Both the position numbers and the translations under genes were made by a program. Positions 15,015-23,613 of a stretch of DNA of 64,000 bases are shown one piece after another (the stretch's first letter is position 1; each line of letters begins with the position of its first letter). Source of the DNA: Cupriavidus necator (lineage in GTDB: Bacteria > Pseudomonadota > Gammaproteobacteria > Burkholderiales > Burkholderiaceae); NCBI RefSeq assembly GCF_013141915.1, contig NZ_SROX01000001.1, positions 434,001 through 498,000 of the forward strand, given 5' to 3'. The notes below the pieces were generated by a model that did not search any database, was not told where the DNA came from, and saw only the letters and a list, made by a program, of their open reading frames with translations.

Positions 15015-16030
15015 GGCGGCTCCGTGTGCCAGTGCGCGCGTGCCTGCTGCAGCAGTTCGTCGCGCTGTGCACCGCGCGGCAGCCAGCGGTCCGAGGCAAA
15101 GGCGACACGGCCGAGGAAGTCGAACAGGCTGACGTGCCGGCGCAGCACGCGCGCGGTGCGGTGCGCCTTGATCGGGTTGAAGATGCCCTCGCGCGAGAAC
15201 AGCTGGCGCGGGTTTTTCTTGATCCACAGCCATGAGCCCAGCTCCAGCGTCATCGGCAGGAACAGGTTGCCGCGCGGGGCCAGGTCATAGGCATGGTCCC
15301 ACAAGTCGCCATGCAGCAGGTACTGATGGCTCTGCGGTTCAAAGGTGTAGCCATGGTGCGGGTGGGCCTGCTCGAACAGGGTCTTGAGCAGGTACATCTC
15401 CGGCAGGTGGGCCATCGGCCGGCGCGTGCGCGCGTACGGAAACCAGATGCTGTCGCGCCAGCCGTAGCCGGAATGGCAGTCCACCGCAAAGCTGAGCGGG
15501 CGCGGCAGCAGTTCCTGCTGGACCACGCGCAGCAAGGCGCTGCTTTCGGCCTCCATCGGCGCGCCGGCGGCGCCGCGGTACCAGGGCAGCCAGGCGCCGA
15601 TGCGCTGCCCGCCGGCCAGAAAAGGCACGGGGGCGTCGGCATCCTGCGGGCCGTTGCGCATCAGGTCGATGCCGTTGGGATTGGCGCGCGTGCCGGCCCA
15701 CATGCCGCCGGGATTGACGATGGGCATGAATACCAGCCGCACTGACTGCAGTTCGCGGTGCAGCAGTTCATCCCAGGCGAGGCGGCACAGCACCGCGCGC
15801 AGGTAATCCAGCACCAGTTGCGTGCCGATGCGCTCGAGCCCGTGGATGCCGCCGAAGATGCCGATGGCCGGCGCGCCCGGGTCGCGGCTGCCGAGCGTGG
15901 CGACATGCACGCCAAAGCGGCGGCCCTGCACCGTGGTCTCGCACACCACTCGCGTATCGAGCACGTGGCTGCCGGCATCCAGCAAGGTCAGCAACTGGTC
16001 ATATTCAGGAAAGCCGGCGCGCGCGTGCAT
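15011..16030 (-). CDS. M14-family zinc carboxypeptidase-like protein
   Basis: A 339-residue protein of the M14 metallocarboxypeptidase/deacylase family. The zinc ligands are His63 and Glu66 in GIHGLER and His186 in VDCHSGYG, and the catalytic Glu is probably Glu263 in MTLELGSW. The substrate-side motif NPGGMWAGTRANPNGIDLMRN also fits. There is no signal peptide, so it acts in the cytoplasm, perhaps on a peptide or N-acyl amino acid. It is in the middle of a unit: HAD phosphatase 4 bases upstream, alpha/beta hydrolase overlapping downstream. Confidence 0.88.
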   Translation of the reverse strand: MHARAGFPEYDQLLTLLDAGSHVLDTRVVCETTVQGRRFGVHVATLGSRDPGAPAIGIFGGIHGLERIGTQLVLDYLRAVLCRLAWDELLHRELQSVRLVFMPIVNPGGMWAGTRANPNGIDLMRNGPQDADAPVPFLAGGQRIGAWLPWYRGAAGAPMEAESSALLRVVQQELLPRPLSFAVDCHSGYGWRDSIWFPYARTRRPMAHLPEMYLLKTLFEQAHPHHGYTFEPQSHQYLLHGDLWDHAYDLAPRGNLFLPMTLELGSWLWIKKNPRQLFSREGIFNPIKAHRTARVLRRHVSLFDFLGRVAFASDRWLPRGAQRDELLQQARAHWHTEPP

Positions 16031-16034
16031 GGGT

Positions 16035-16736
16035 TCAGGCGCCCGGCATGCCGGGCGCCGCGAACAGCTGCATGACGGGCCAGCCACGCGCCCCGGCCGC
16101 ATCCAGCAAGGTCGGGTCCGGATTGACGGCGACGGGATGGCCGACGCTTTCCAGCAGGGGCAGGTCGTTGCGCGAGTCGCTGTAGAAGGTGGCGTTGGCC
16201 AGCGCCGTGTGCGCAAGCCCAAGCGTATCGAGCCAGGCCAGCACGCGCAGTACCTTGCCCGGTCCATAGGCGGGCACCCCGGCCAGCGCGCCGGTGAACT
16301 CGCCGTGCACGTCATGCTCGGCCTCCACCGCCAGCAGGTGCGGCACGCCCAGCTCGCGTGCGATCGGTTCGGTGATGAAGCGGCAGGTGGCGGTCACGAT
16401 GCAGCACAGGTCGCCGGCGCCGAGATGGCGGGCCAGCAGGTCGCGCGTGGCGGGCGGGATGACGGGCACGATCACGTCGCGCATGAACTCCGCGCGCCAT
16501 TGCGTAAGGCGCTGGCGCGGATGGCGCGCCAGCAGCCCCAGCGCAAAGCGCGCATGGGCGGCGAAGTCCAGGCGACCGGCCTGGTAGGCGGCCAGCCAGC
16601 GCGCGTTGTGCGCGTCGATCTCGGCGGCATCGGCGCCGCCCACGGCGACGAGGTAGCGCGCCCATTCATACTCGCTGTCCAGCGGCAGCAGGGTGTGGTC
16701 GAGGTCGAACAGGGCAACGCGAGGTGCGGCAGGCAT
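16035..16736 (-). CDS. HAD-superfamily phosphatase (SerB-like, HAD-IB)
   Basis: A 233-residue HAD hydrolase. Motif I is FDLDHTLLPLDSEYEW with nucleophile Asp11 and acid/base Asp13. Motif II includes IVTATCRFITEP and motif IV is FYSDSRNDLPLL. These features and the helical cap fit the HAD-IB group that includes phosphoserine phosphatase and CicA-like proteins. The start MPAAPRVALF is the first ATG directly before motif I. It is the first gene of the HAD - M14 - hydrolase unit. The phosphorylated substrate is not known. Confidence 0.88.
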   Translation of the reverse strand: MPAAPRVALFDLDHTLLPLDSEYEWARYLVAVGGADAAEIDAHNARWLAAYQAGRLDFAAHARFALGLLARHPRQRLTQWRAEFMRDVIVPVIPPATRDLLARHLGAGDLCCIVTATCRFITEPIARELGVPHLLAVEAEHDVHGEFTGALAGVPAYGPGKVLRVLAWLDTLGLAHTALANATFYSDSRNDLPLLESVGHPVAVNPDPTLLDAAGARGWPVMQLFAAPGMPGA

Positions 16737-16875
16737 GCAGGAGGGCTCCGAAGGCGAAACCGCCAAGCTTGGCGCGGCGCGGTGACCGCGCGGTGATGAA
16801 GGACTGAAGTTTTCCGATGCCGGCATCGGCGCCATCAAGGCCGCAAGCCCAGACGCGCTTTCACCAGCGCGCGCT

Positions 16876-17763
16876 TCAGGCAGCATGGGCCGTGGTGGCC
16901 GGGTCATCCAGCGCCACGCAGTCCAGGAAGGCGCCGACCAGATGCGTTTGCCGGCGGCTTTGCAGGCAGTACAGGTATTCGTGCAAGACCGGCGCACCCG
17001 ACGCAAACGGCACCACGCGCAGCAGCGGGTCGCGCGGCACCTCGCCCAGCGGCACCACGCTGGCGCCCAGACCCTGGCGGATCGCCTCGTAGATGGCCTC
17101 GCGGCTACCGATCACGGTATGTGGCGGCAACTCCAGCCCGCACGCGGCCAGCGCGGTTTCGGTGGTCTTGCGCGTCATCGAGCCATGCTCGCGCACCAGC
17201 AGGTGGCTGCCGCGCAACTGCGGCAGGTCGATCTGCGCAAGGCGCGCCAGCGCATGGTCGGGATGCGTCACGAGCACCATCGGGTCGCTCGCCAGCCGGA
17301 TGCAGGCCAGGCGGTCATCGTCCACCGGATGTGAAGACACTGCGGCATCGATGCGGTATTCGAACAGGGCTTCGAGCATCTGCTGCGAATTGCCGATATC
17401 CAGGCTCACGTCGATCGCAGGGTAGCGCTGCCGGAACGCCGCCACCGCGCGCAGGATGTAATACGGCCCGGTGGCGCCGATGCGCAGGTTGCCAAAGCGC
17501 AGGTTGCCGGCGTTGCGCAGCAGGTAGTCGGCATTGCCTTCCTGCTGCATCAGCTGCTCGACCACCGGCATCAGCGCCACGCCCACGTCGCTCAGGTCGA
17601 CGCGGCTGGCGCGGCGGTGGAACAGCTCCACGCCGTAGCTTTCCTCCAGCTGGCGGATGCGCCCGGTGACGGTGGGCTGGCTCACGCGCAGCTGCCGGGC
17701 CGCCATGGTGATGCTGCCCTGGCGCGCCACTTCGAAAAAGGTCATCAGCAGGTCGCCTAGCAT
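16876..17763 (-). CDS. LysR-family transcriptional regulator
   Basis: A 295-residue LysR regulator. The winged helix is at the N terminus (MTFFEVARQGSITMAARQL, VSQPTVTGRIRQLEESYGVELF), followed by the effector domain (IGATGPYYILRAVAAF, and GSREAIYEAIRQGLGASVVP). The chosen start MLGDLLMTF is standard; an upstream in-frame start adds 25 poorly composed residues. The gap to the phospholipase gene (17764-17919) carries an inverted repeat GTCCGG-ACCGG-CCGGAC at 17791-17807, 28 bases before the start codon. No divergent target is present, so its regulon is not evident. Confidence 0.9.
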   Translation of the reverse strand: MLGDLLMTFFEVARQGSITMAARQLRVSQPTVTGRIRQLEESYGVELFHRRASRVDLSDVGVALMPVVEQLMQQEGNADYLLRNAGNLRFGNLRIGATGPYYILRAVAAFRQRYPAIDVSLDIGNSQQMLEALFEYRIDAAVSSHPVDDDRLACIRLASDPMVLVTHPDHALARLAQIDLPQLRGSHLLVREHGSMTRKTTETALAACGLELPPHTVIGSREAIYEAIRQGLGASVVPLGEVPRDPLLRVVPFASGAPVLHEYLYCLQSRRQTHLVGAFLDCVALDDPATTAHAA

Positions 17764-17919
17764 GGTTATCCGCACGGAGTTGGGGGAAACGTCCGGACCG
17801 GCCGGACGACCGCGCAGTCTAGCGGCCCAATATGACAAAACGGCTACGCCCGCCCGGGCCGGCTCCGTTCGGGATCGGCCGGGGCGGGACTGTGTTGCGG
17901 GCAGGCGCCGTCGGTTGCG

Positions 17920-20076
17920 TCAGCCGGCCAAGCCCATCGCCGGATCGGACACGCCGTCCTGGCCGGTTTCGATGCGCCCAGCGAAGCGGCGCGTAAAGCC
18001 GCCCTGCGCGGTGGTGACGGTGAAGTCGTACCAGTTGCCCTGGCGGGCCACCGGCCAGTGCTGCTGCAGCTGCATGCCGGCGGGTACCTCGTAGCTCCAG
18101 GGGCCGTCGGCGCGGTAGGCGTTGGGCTGGACGGTGAAGGTGCAGGGCGCGCTGCCGGTATTGATCATGTCCACGTACACGGCCGCGTTGGCGATGTCAT
18201 AGCAGACCCGGATTTCCGGTGCGCTGGCGCCCGCTGCCGTCACCGCCGCCACGTCGCCGCGGAAGGCGCGGTGGAAGCCGTTCGGGCCCAGCACCCACAG
18301 GTCGTACTTGCCGCCGTCGGTGGCAAAGACGTCCCAGCTGCCATGCAGTTCCTTGCCCGGTTCGACCATATAGCGGCGCGGCACGCGGTCCAGGTGCAGC
18401 CGGTCGTAGACGTGGAACACGGCCGCCGCGGTACCGGTGTTGCTGAACAGCAGCCACAGCGCGCGCTGGTCACGCGCGTCTTCGCGCGCGCTGACGTGCA
18501 GTTCATAGGGCAGGGCGCGGGACGGGCGCGTGCCGGCGTCTTGCTGCGGCATCTCCTGGCTGCCGGCCGGGGGCAGCGGCACTTGCGGCAGCACGCCTTG
18601 GGCGGTGCGGATGGCGTCGGCGGTGGCCTTGTCGCGGCTGGGGAGCTCGGGCAGAGGGTTGGTGTTGGGGCTGATGAAGTTAAAGGCCGAGGTCAGGTCG
18701 CCCGCCACCGCGCGGCGGAAGCCGCTGATGTTGGTTTCCTGCACGCCGAAGCGCGCTTCCAGGAAACGCAGCACCGAGGTGTGGTCGAACACCTGCGAGT
18801 TGACCCAGCCGCCGCGGCTCCACGGCGACACCACGTACATCGGCACGCGCGGGCCGGGGCCGTAGGGATGCTTGTCGACGTGGTATTCCGGCCTGACCTG
18901 TTCCGGTTCGAGCGTGGTGGCGCCAGCGAGCGTGTCGCCATCATAGGCCGGCGCGCACGGCGGCGGCACGTGGTCGAAATAGCCGTCGTTCTCGTCGAAG
19001 TTGATCAGCAGCACGGTCTTGCTCCAGACCGCGGGATTGGCGGTCAGGGCATCGAGCACTTCCTGCGTGTACCAGGCGCCCTGCACCGGGCTGGACGGCC
19101 CGGGGTGCTCCGAGTACGTGGCCGGCGCGACGATCCACGACACCTGCGGCAGCTTGCCGGCGGCGATATCGTCGCGCAGTGCCTGCAGGAAGCCGCCGTC
19201 AGGCATGGTGTTGGCCACACCCTTGAGCAGCGGGCTGACCGCGTCGTCGGCGCTGGTGTATGGCGGATAGGGGCTGCCGTTGGCCTGGTTGCCGCGCGCG
19301 GCATTGGCGTCGCGAAACTGCTTGAAACCCGCGAGCGGATTGTCGGTGAAGTTGTCCGGCATGTTCTGGTAGACCTTCCAGCTGACGCCGGCGCTCTCCA
19401 GGCGCTCCGGGTAGGTCTTCCAGGTATAGGGGGTGTTCGAGCCCGTGAAGGAGTCGCCGCTGTTGTCGATCACCGGACCACCGAAGTCGCCGCCGGGATC
19501 ATTGGTGCCGGTCCAGTGGAACAGTCGGTTGGGGTTGGTGCCGCCATGGAAGCTGCAGTGGTACGCGTCGCACAAGGTGAAGGCATTGGCCAGCGCCGTC
19601 TGGAAATCCAGCTCCGCCTCGGTGTAGTAGCCCATCGACTGGGTCTGCTTGTAGGTGGGCCACTTGTTCATGCGGCCCAGGTCCCAGGCGTTTTGCGCAT
19701 CCGGGTAGGAGTGCGGGGTGCCGCTGACGCGCTGCGCGTTGCCGGCGCTGCTGTCCAGGTGGTAGGGCAGCACGGTGCGGGTGGTGCTGCCGTTGGTATA
19801 GGTCTGCTGCCAGACGTTCAGGCCGCCCGCCAGCGGAATCGGGAAGCGGTCGCCAAAGCCGCGCACGCCGCGCAGCGTGCCGAAGTAGTTGTCGAACGAA
19901 CGGTTCTCCTGCATCAGGATGACCACGTGCTCGACATCGCGGATGGTGCCGGTGGCGTTGTTGGCCGGGATCGCCAGGGCACGGCGGATGGACGGCGGGA
20001 AGGCCGCCAGCGCGGCGGTGGCGGCGGCGCTGCCGCCGGCGAGCTTGAGGAAGTTGCGTCTGCTTTGGGGGTTCAT
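17920..20076 (-). CDS. plcN: Phosphocholine-specific phospholipase C (Tat-exported)
   Basis: A 718-residue enzyme of the acid-phosphatase-like phospholipase C family. The N terminus is a twin-arginine signal (SRRNFLKLAGG, Arg6-Arg7) followed by an Ala-rich stretch. The catalytic domain shows VVILMQENRSFDNYFGTLRG, CDAYHCSFHGGTNPNRL and NFDENDGYFDHVPPP, all characteristic of the PlcH/PlcN group. Two C-terminal bacterial-phospholipase (DUF756) domains follow, at about 520-615 and 620-700. It hydrolyses phosphatidylcholine, and in some members sphingomyelin, to release phosphocholine. It ends a three-gene unit with a lipoprotein and a phosphodiesterase-like gene. Whether it is the non-haemolytic (PlcN) or haemolytic type cannot be settled here. 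Confidence 0.92.
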   Translation of the reverse strand: MNPQSRRNFLKLAGGSAAATAALAAFPPSIRRALAIPANNATGTIRDVEHVVILMQENRSFDNYFGTLRGVRGFGDRFPIPLAGGLNVWQQTYTNGSTTRTVLPYHLDSSAGNAQRVSGTPHSYPDAQNAWDLGRMNKWPTYKQTQSMGYYTEAELDFQTALANAFTLCDAYHCSFHGGTNPNRLFHWTGTNDPGGDFGGPVIDNSGDSFTGSNTPYTWKTYPERLESAGVSWKVYQNMPDNFTDNPLAGFKQFRDANAARGNQANGSPYPPYTSADDAVSPLLKGVANTMPDGGFLQALRDDIAAGKLPQVSWIVAPATYSEHPGPSSPVQGAWYTQEVLDALTANPAVWSKTVLLINFDENDGYFDHVPPPCAPAYDGDTLAGATTLEPEQVRPEYHVDKHPYGPGPRVPMYVVSPWSRGGWVNSQVFDHTSVLRFLEARFGVQETNISGFRRAVAGDLTSAFNFISPNTNPLPELPSRDKATADAIRTAQGVLPQVPLPPAGSQEMPQQDAGTRPSRALPYELHVSAREDARDQRALWLLFSNTGTAAAVFHVYDRLHLDRVPRRYMVEPGKELHGSWDVFATDGGKYDLWVLGPNGFHRAFRGDVAAVTAAGASAPEIRVCYDIANAAVYVDMINTGSAPCTFTVQPNAYRADGPWSYEVPAGMQLQQHWPVARQGNWYDFTVTTAQGGFTRRFAGRIETGQDGVSDPAMGLAG

Positions 20077-20126
20077 GGAAGCGGTGCCGGATGGTTGCGG
20101 GAGGGGGGAGACGGGCCGGGCCGGGT

Positions 20127-20360
20127 TCAGGGCGCGCAGCGCAGCTGCGGCTTGACCGCCGGGGTCTCGCCAGGCCGGTCGCTGCCGGTGCCCTGGCCGG
20201 GGTTGCCGCCGGTGCCGGGAGCGCCGGGGACGGTCGGCGCCCCGGCGGGCGCGCCGCTGGCGCTCTCGCCGGAGTCGCCGCCGCAGCCGGCGAGCGCCGC
20301 GCTCAGCAGCACGGCGGCCAGCCAGTGCGGCCGTGCCAGGGTGGATGGTCGGAAGTTCAT
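20127..20360 (-). CDS. Small Gly/Pro-rich lipoprotein
   Basis: A 77-residue protein with a lipoprotein signal peptide and lipobox LAGC (Cys26). The mature part is low-complexity Gly, Ala, Pro and Ser with a C-terminal PQLRCAP. It lies between the phosphodiesterase-like gene and plcN on the same strand with short gaps. It may be a small membrane-anchored companion. No family was recognised. Confidence 0.6.
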   Translation of the reverse strand: MNFRPSTLARPHWLAAVLLSAALAGCGGDSGESASGAPAGAPTVPGAPGTGGNPGQGTGSDRPGETPAVKPQLRCAP

Positions 20361-20458
20361 GGTGTCAATCTCCTGCAGGGGGATCGGGGTGCGGGGAGGG
20401 GGGAGGCCGGCCGGCACCCATTTGCTCAGGAAACGGGTGCGCCGCCGGATTCGGGGAT

Positions 20459-22513
20459 TCAGGGGTTCAGCGTCGACAGCGGCTGGCGTGCGCCGGTGAT
20501 GGCCTTCAGCTCGTCGAGCGTCAGCACGCGCGTCCACATCGCCAGGTCGTTCAGGCCCATCACGCCCTTGAGCGCGCCCGGGTTGTTGCCGACGTAGTTG
20601 TGGGTGGCATCGTCGTTCACGCCCCAGCCGGCGCCGAGCCCGGCGAGTTTGGTGACGTCGGTGTTGGCGATCGCCTTGTTCTCGGTCTTCTGCAGGCCCA
20701 GCACCGGATCGATAACGTAGGCGCTGAAGCGCTTCGCCGCCGCGTCCACCGACAGCGCCAGGTAGGCCCACTGGTTGGCCGACACCTTCATGCCGTTGAT
20801 GTCGTCGCGCTTGCCGCCGCCGCTGCCCAGGTTGAAGCGGATCTCGCAGCTGCCGAACAGGGCGATGGCGATGCCCGCGTTGCCGCCGGAGATGTAGTTC
20901 TTGTTCGACAGGATGGGCGCGCCGGTGCCATTGCCCTGGGTGCAATCGGTGCGGAACCACAGGCCGATGCTGAACTGCGGGCTTTGCGCAATATCGGCAC
21001 CGTTGTGCGCCAGCTGGTAGCTGTCGATACGCGAGTCCAGCCGCAGCGACTGGCCGCTGAAGTTGTCGGCAGTGAGCGTGCCGCCGTCGATCCCTGCCGC
21101 CCACGGGCCCAGCGTGGCCGTGTGCTTGGCGTCGGCGAACGGCTTGCTGTCGAGGCTGAAGTACGTGGCCAGGCCATTGAGCAGCGAAGGCGCCAGCGTG
21201 ACCGGCCTGACATAGTGGATCTGCGCCAGGTACGACACCGGCACGTCATTGCGCACTAGCGTGTAGTTGAACTGGTACAGGCCGGTGGGCATGTCGAAGG
21301 CCTTGTCGGTGAACTGCCGCACCTCCGGCCCCAGCGCGGCGATCTGCACGCCGTCACGCAGCACGCGCGTGATGCCGAAGGCGGGGCTCGGGTTTTGCCA
21401 CGCCAGCGTGATGGCGTCGTTGTACTGGCCGATGGTGGCGCCGATGGCACGCACGCCGGCGGCGGTGGCGGTCAGCGCGGAGCCGTCCAGCCGCATCGCC
21501 GCGGGGTCGAGCGCCACGCCGGCGTGGGCCAGCACGGTGGGGACGATATCGGCCTCGGTCGGCAGTGCGGACAGGTCTGCCGGCGTATCCGGCGCCGCGG
21601 CGCCGGGCCTGGCCAGGGCGTCATTCAGGGTCTTGTTGGTGGCGAGGAACGCGGTGCGGTTTTCCACGGTGGGCACCGTGGTGGTGGCGCCGGTGGCATC
21701 GAGTCCGTGGCTGGTGGTGACCATCACCAGCCAGTCTTCGCCTGGGTGCGCCTGGCGGCGCGCGGCCACGGCGGCAAGCAGTTCGCCAAGCGCCTGGTCC
21801 ATCGCGCCGAGCGCCGTGGCATAGGCGCCGTTGCCGAAGCCGCTGTCTTGCGCCGCCCGGGCCGGTGCGCTGTACTGCGCGAAGACCACGCCGTAGCCTG
21901 ACCGCACCTGTTGCACGGCATTCTGTGTGACACAGCTATCCACGCCGGCGCAATCAACCAGCGTATCGAGCATGCCCGTTTCCTGCCCGGTCTTGAGCAG
22001 GCCCGGCAGCGTTGGTGAACTGGTCGAAGCGCCTTGCTGCAGCCCTGGCTTGCCGGCCGCGCGCAGATACTGGAACACGGTGGGCGCCCGTAGCGCGGTG
22101 CTGCCGGTATCGTCGTCGATACCATGGCGGTTGGCCCAGGCGCCGGTCAGTACCGTGGCCCAGCTGGGGGCGTCGAGCGGCGGCTGGGCGGTGATGGTGC
22201 CGGGCATGCCGCCGGTGGCGGTCGGCACCAGGTTCAGGCTGGCGAGGTTGGGCAGCTCGCGCCGCAGCAGCGCGCCTTGCACCTGCGCGTAGGTGGCGCC
22301 GTCCACGCCGACCAGCAGTACGCGCGGGCCGCTGGCGCGGTCGGGCTCGGGGCCTGGCTTGCTGGTGTTGGCGTCATTGGGTACGGCGGCCGGCGCGCTG
22401 TCATCGCCGCCGCAGCCCGCCAGCGTCGCGGCCAGCATGACGACCGCGGTGCCGGCCAGCACGCGGGCGCGTGCCATCCCCGCCAGCCCGACGGGTGCAA
22501 GGTTCCCTGCCAT
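20459..22513 (-). CDS. Lipoprotein with alkaline-phosphatase-like phosphodiesterase and LamG-type domains
   Basis: A 684-residue predicted lipoprotein (lipobox LAGC, Cys34). Residues about 62-350 are a type I phosphodiesterase / nucleotide pyrophosphatase-like domain: LLVGVDGATYAQVQ, LDAPSWATVLTGAWANRHG (Ser in place of the usual Thr nucleophile context) and MVTTSHGLDATG. Residues about 440-680 are a concanavalin-like (LamG) domain, with TYFSLDSKPFAD, LDSRIDSYQLAH and NDLAMWTRVLTLDELKAI. This pairing suggests an enzyme held at surface carbohydrate. It heads the unit that ends with plcN, so both may release phosphate from esters outside the cytoplasm. A perfect 7-bp inverted repeat lies upstream at 22611. 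Confidence 0.75.
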   Translation of the reverse strand: MAGNLAPVGLAGMARARVLAGTAVVMLAATLAGCGGDDSAPAAVPNDANTSKPGPEPDRASGPRVLLVGVDGATYAQVQGALLRRELPNLASLNLVPTATGGMPGTITAQPPLDAPSWATVLTGAWANRHGIDDDTGSTALRAPTVFQYLRAAGKPGLQQGASTSSPTLPGLLKTGQETGMLDTLVDCAGVDSCVTQNAVQQVRSGYGVVFAQYSAPARAAQDSGFGNGAYATALGAMDQALGELLAAVAARRQAHPGEDWLVMVTTSHGLDATGATTTVPTVENRTAFLATNKTLNDALARPGAAAPDTPADLSALPTEADIVPTVLAHAGVALDPAAMRLDGSALTATAAGVRAIGATIGQYNDAITLAWQNPSPAFGITRVLRDGVQIAALGPEVRQFTDKAFDMPTGLYQFNYTLVRNDVPVSYLAQIHYVRPVTLAPSLLNGLATYFSLDSKPFADAKHTATLGPWAAGIDGGTLTADNFSGQSLRLDSRIDSYQLAHNGADIAQSPQFSIGLWFRTDCTQGNGTGAPILSNKNYISGGNAGIAIALFGSCEIRFNLGSGGGKRDDINGMKVSANQWAYLALSVDAAAKRFSAYVIDPVLGLQKTENKAIANTDVTKLAGLGAGWGVNDDATHNYVGNNPGALKGVMGLNDLAMWTRVLTLDELKAITGARQPLSTLNP

Positions 22514-22610
22514 CTTTCATTCCCCTGTTCATCTGCGTTGTTGTGCGCCGGCGAGGGCCGCCTGGCGGATTGCGTTTGCCGCAATGCGCTCGCAGAGTAA
22601 GAAGCGGGGT

Positions 22611-22626
22611 TGTCACCGTGGTGACA
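22611..22626. promoter_or_regulatory. Inverted repeat upstream of the phosphodiesterase - plcN unit
   Basis: TGTCACC and GGTGACA flank GT, about 100 bases before the start of the phosphodiesterase gene. CTGTCAC resembles half of a Pho box but the arrangement is inverted, not direct. The binding protein is unknown. Confidence 0.4.
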
Positions 22627-22687
22627 GAGGGGCAAAGAATGCTGATGGGGCTATTCGGATTCTTGAGAAGACCAACACGATGGCATG

Positions 22688-23434
22688 CTAAGCCTGCGGC
22701 GTGTCGTTGGCCTCGCCAGCCTCGATGGCCTCGACGCTCGCGCCCGCCTGCATCAACAGCACCGCGTCGCGCTTGTCCAGCAGGTGCTGGCGCAGGATCG
22801 CGGCCATGCGCTTGCCGTCGCGGGCTTCCAGTGCGGCCAGCATTTCTTCATGGTCGTGGATGGCGCTGTCCCACTTCGGCTTGCGGTAGTTGGAGCGGAA
22901 GCGCAGCGCCTGCAGCCGCCGGTTCACTGACAGGTAAGTCTGGCGCAGCGCCGCATTGCGGGCCGCCAGGTTGATGCGGTCGTGGATCTGGTGGTTCAGT
23001 CGGTAGTAGCCCGGCAGGTCTTCGTTGGCCCGGCAGGCCAGCATTGCATAGTGCAGCGCCTTGAGCTCGGCCAGTTCGACGGCCGTGATGCGCTCGCAGG
23101 CCAGTTCGCCGGAAAAGGCTTCCAGGTTGCTCAACAGCTCGAAGGTGTCCCGGATTTCCGTTGCGGACAGGCGCGCCACGCTCGCGCCGCGGTTGGGCGA
23201 GATATCGATCAGGCCTTCTGCCGCCAGCACCTTCAGGGCTTCGCGCAGCGGGGTGCGCGAGATGCCCAGGGTCTCGGACAGCTCGCGTTCATTGAGCTTG
23301 CGCCCGGACGCCAGCGCGCCCTCGACGATCAGGGTGCGCAGGTGGCTGACCACGGTGTCGTGCAGGCGTTGCCGTTCGACCTTGGGCAGAAGCCGGGCGG
23401 GGACGGCCGCTGTGGAATTGGCATCAGTTTGCAT
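22688..23434 (-). CDS. GntR-family regulator, FCD subfamily
   Basis: A 248-residue regulator. Residues about 20-95 are the GntR winged helix (LRTLIVEGALASGRKLNERE, LSETLGISRTPLREALKVL). The FCD ligand domain follows, with the metal-binding-type His/Asp pattern in YYRLNHQIHDRI and IHDHEEMLAALEARDGKRM. It is transcribed away from the aminotransferase gene at 23614. Three TTGNATTCAA sites lie at its own start and before the aminotransferase, so it probably represses both. The ligand is expected to be an organic acid or amino acid from the pathway. Confidence 0.92.
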   Translation of the reverse strand: MQTDANSTAAVPARLLPKVERQRLHDTVVSHLRTLIVEGALASGRKLNERELSETLGISRTPLREALKVLAAEGLIDISPNRGASVARLSATEIRDTFELLSNLEAFSGELACERITAVELAELKALHYAMLACRANEDLPGYYRLNHQIHDRINLAARNAALRQTYLSVNRRLQALRFRSNYRKPKWDSAIHDHEEMLAALEARDGKRMAAILRQHLLDKRDAVLLMQAGASVEAIEAGEANDTPQA

Positions 23435-23465
23435 TCAAAACTGCCTATTACGAAATTGAATTCAA
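23429..23465. promoter_or_regulatory. Two GntR operator-like sites at the gntR start
   Basis: TTGCATTCAA (23429-23438) overlaps the gntR start codon. TTGAATTCAA (23456-23465) is the core of a perfect 16-bp palindrome AAATTGAATTCAATTT (23453-23468). A third copy is at 23585. Confidence 0.65.
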
Positions 23466-23584
23466 TTTTAGCAGACGCTTAATAGAGCGCAAGACTGCGC
23501 TGTATCCGTTCCTGGGCCGGGTAAACACTACCGGAAGTTCATCAGATTCCACCTGTTTTTTCTACGTTCCTTTGGTAGAGTATT

Positions 23585-23594
23585 TTGCATTCAA
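23585..23594. promoter_or_regulatory. Third GntR operator-like site, upstream of the aminotransferase
   Basis: TTGCATTCAA here lies inside TTTTGCATTCAAAACT, which repeats the site at the gntR start almost exactly. It ends 20 bases before the aminotransferase start codon, where a repressor could block expression. Confidence 0.65.
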
Positions 23595-23613
23595 AACTCA
23601 ATCGAGGGAGATC

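Noticed and set aside
18058-20499. An 813-codon frame on the + strand
   Set aside because: It is antisense to the phospholipase C gene, whose Tat signal and catalytic motifs are unambiguous. The frame is Gly/Ala/Val/His-rich without any domain.
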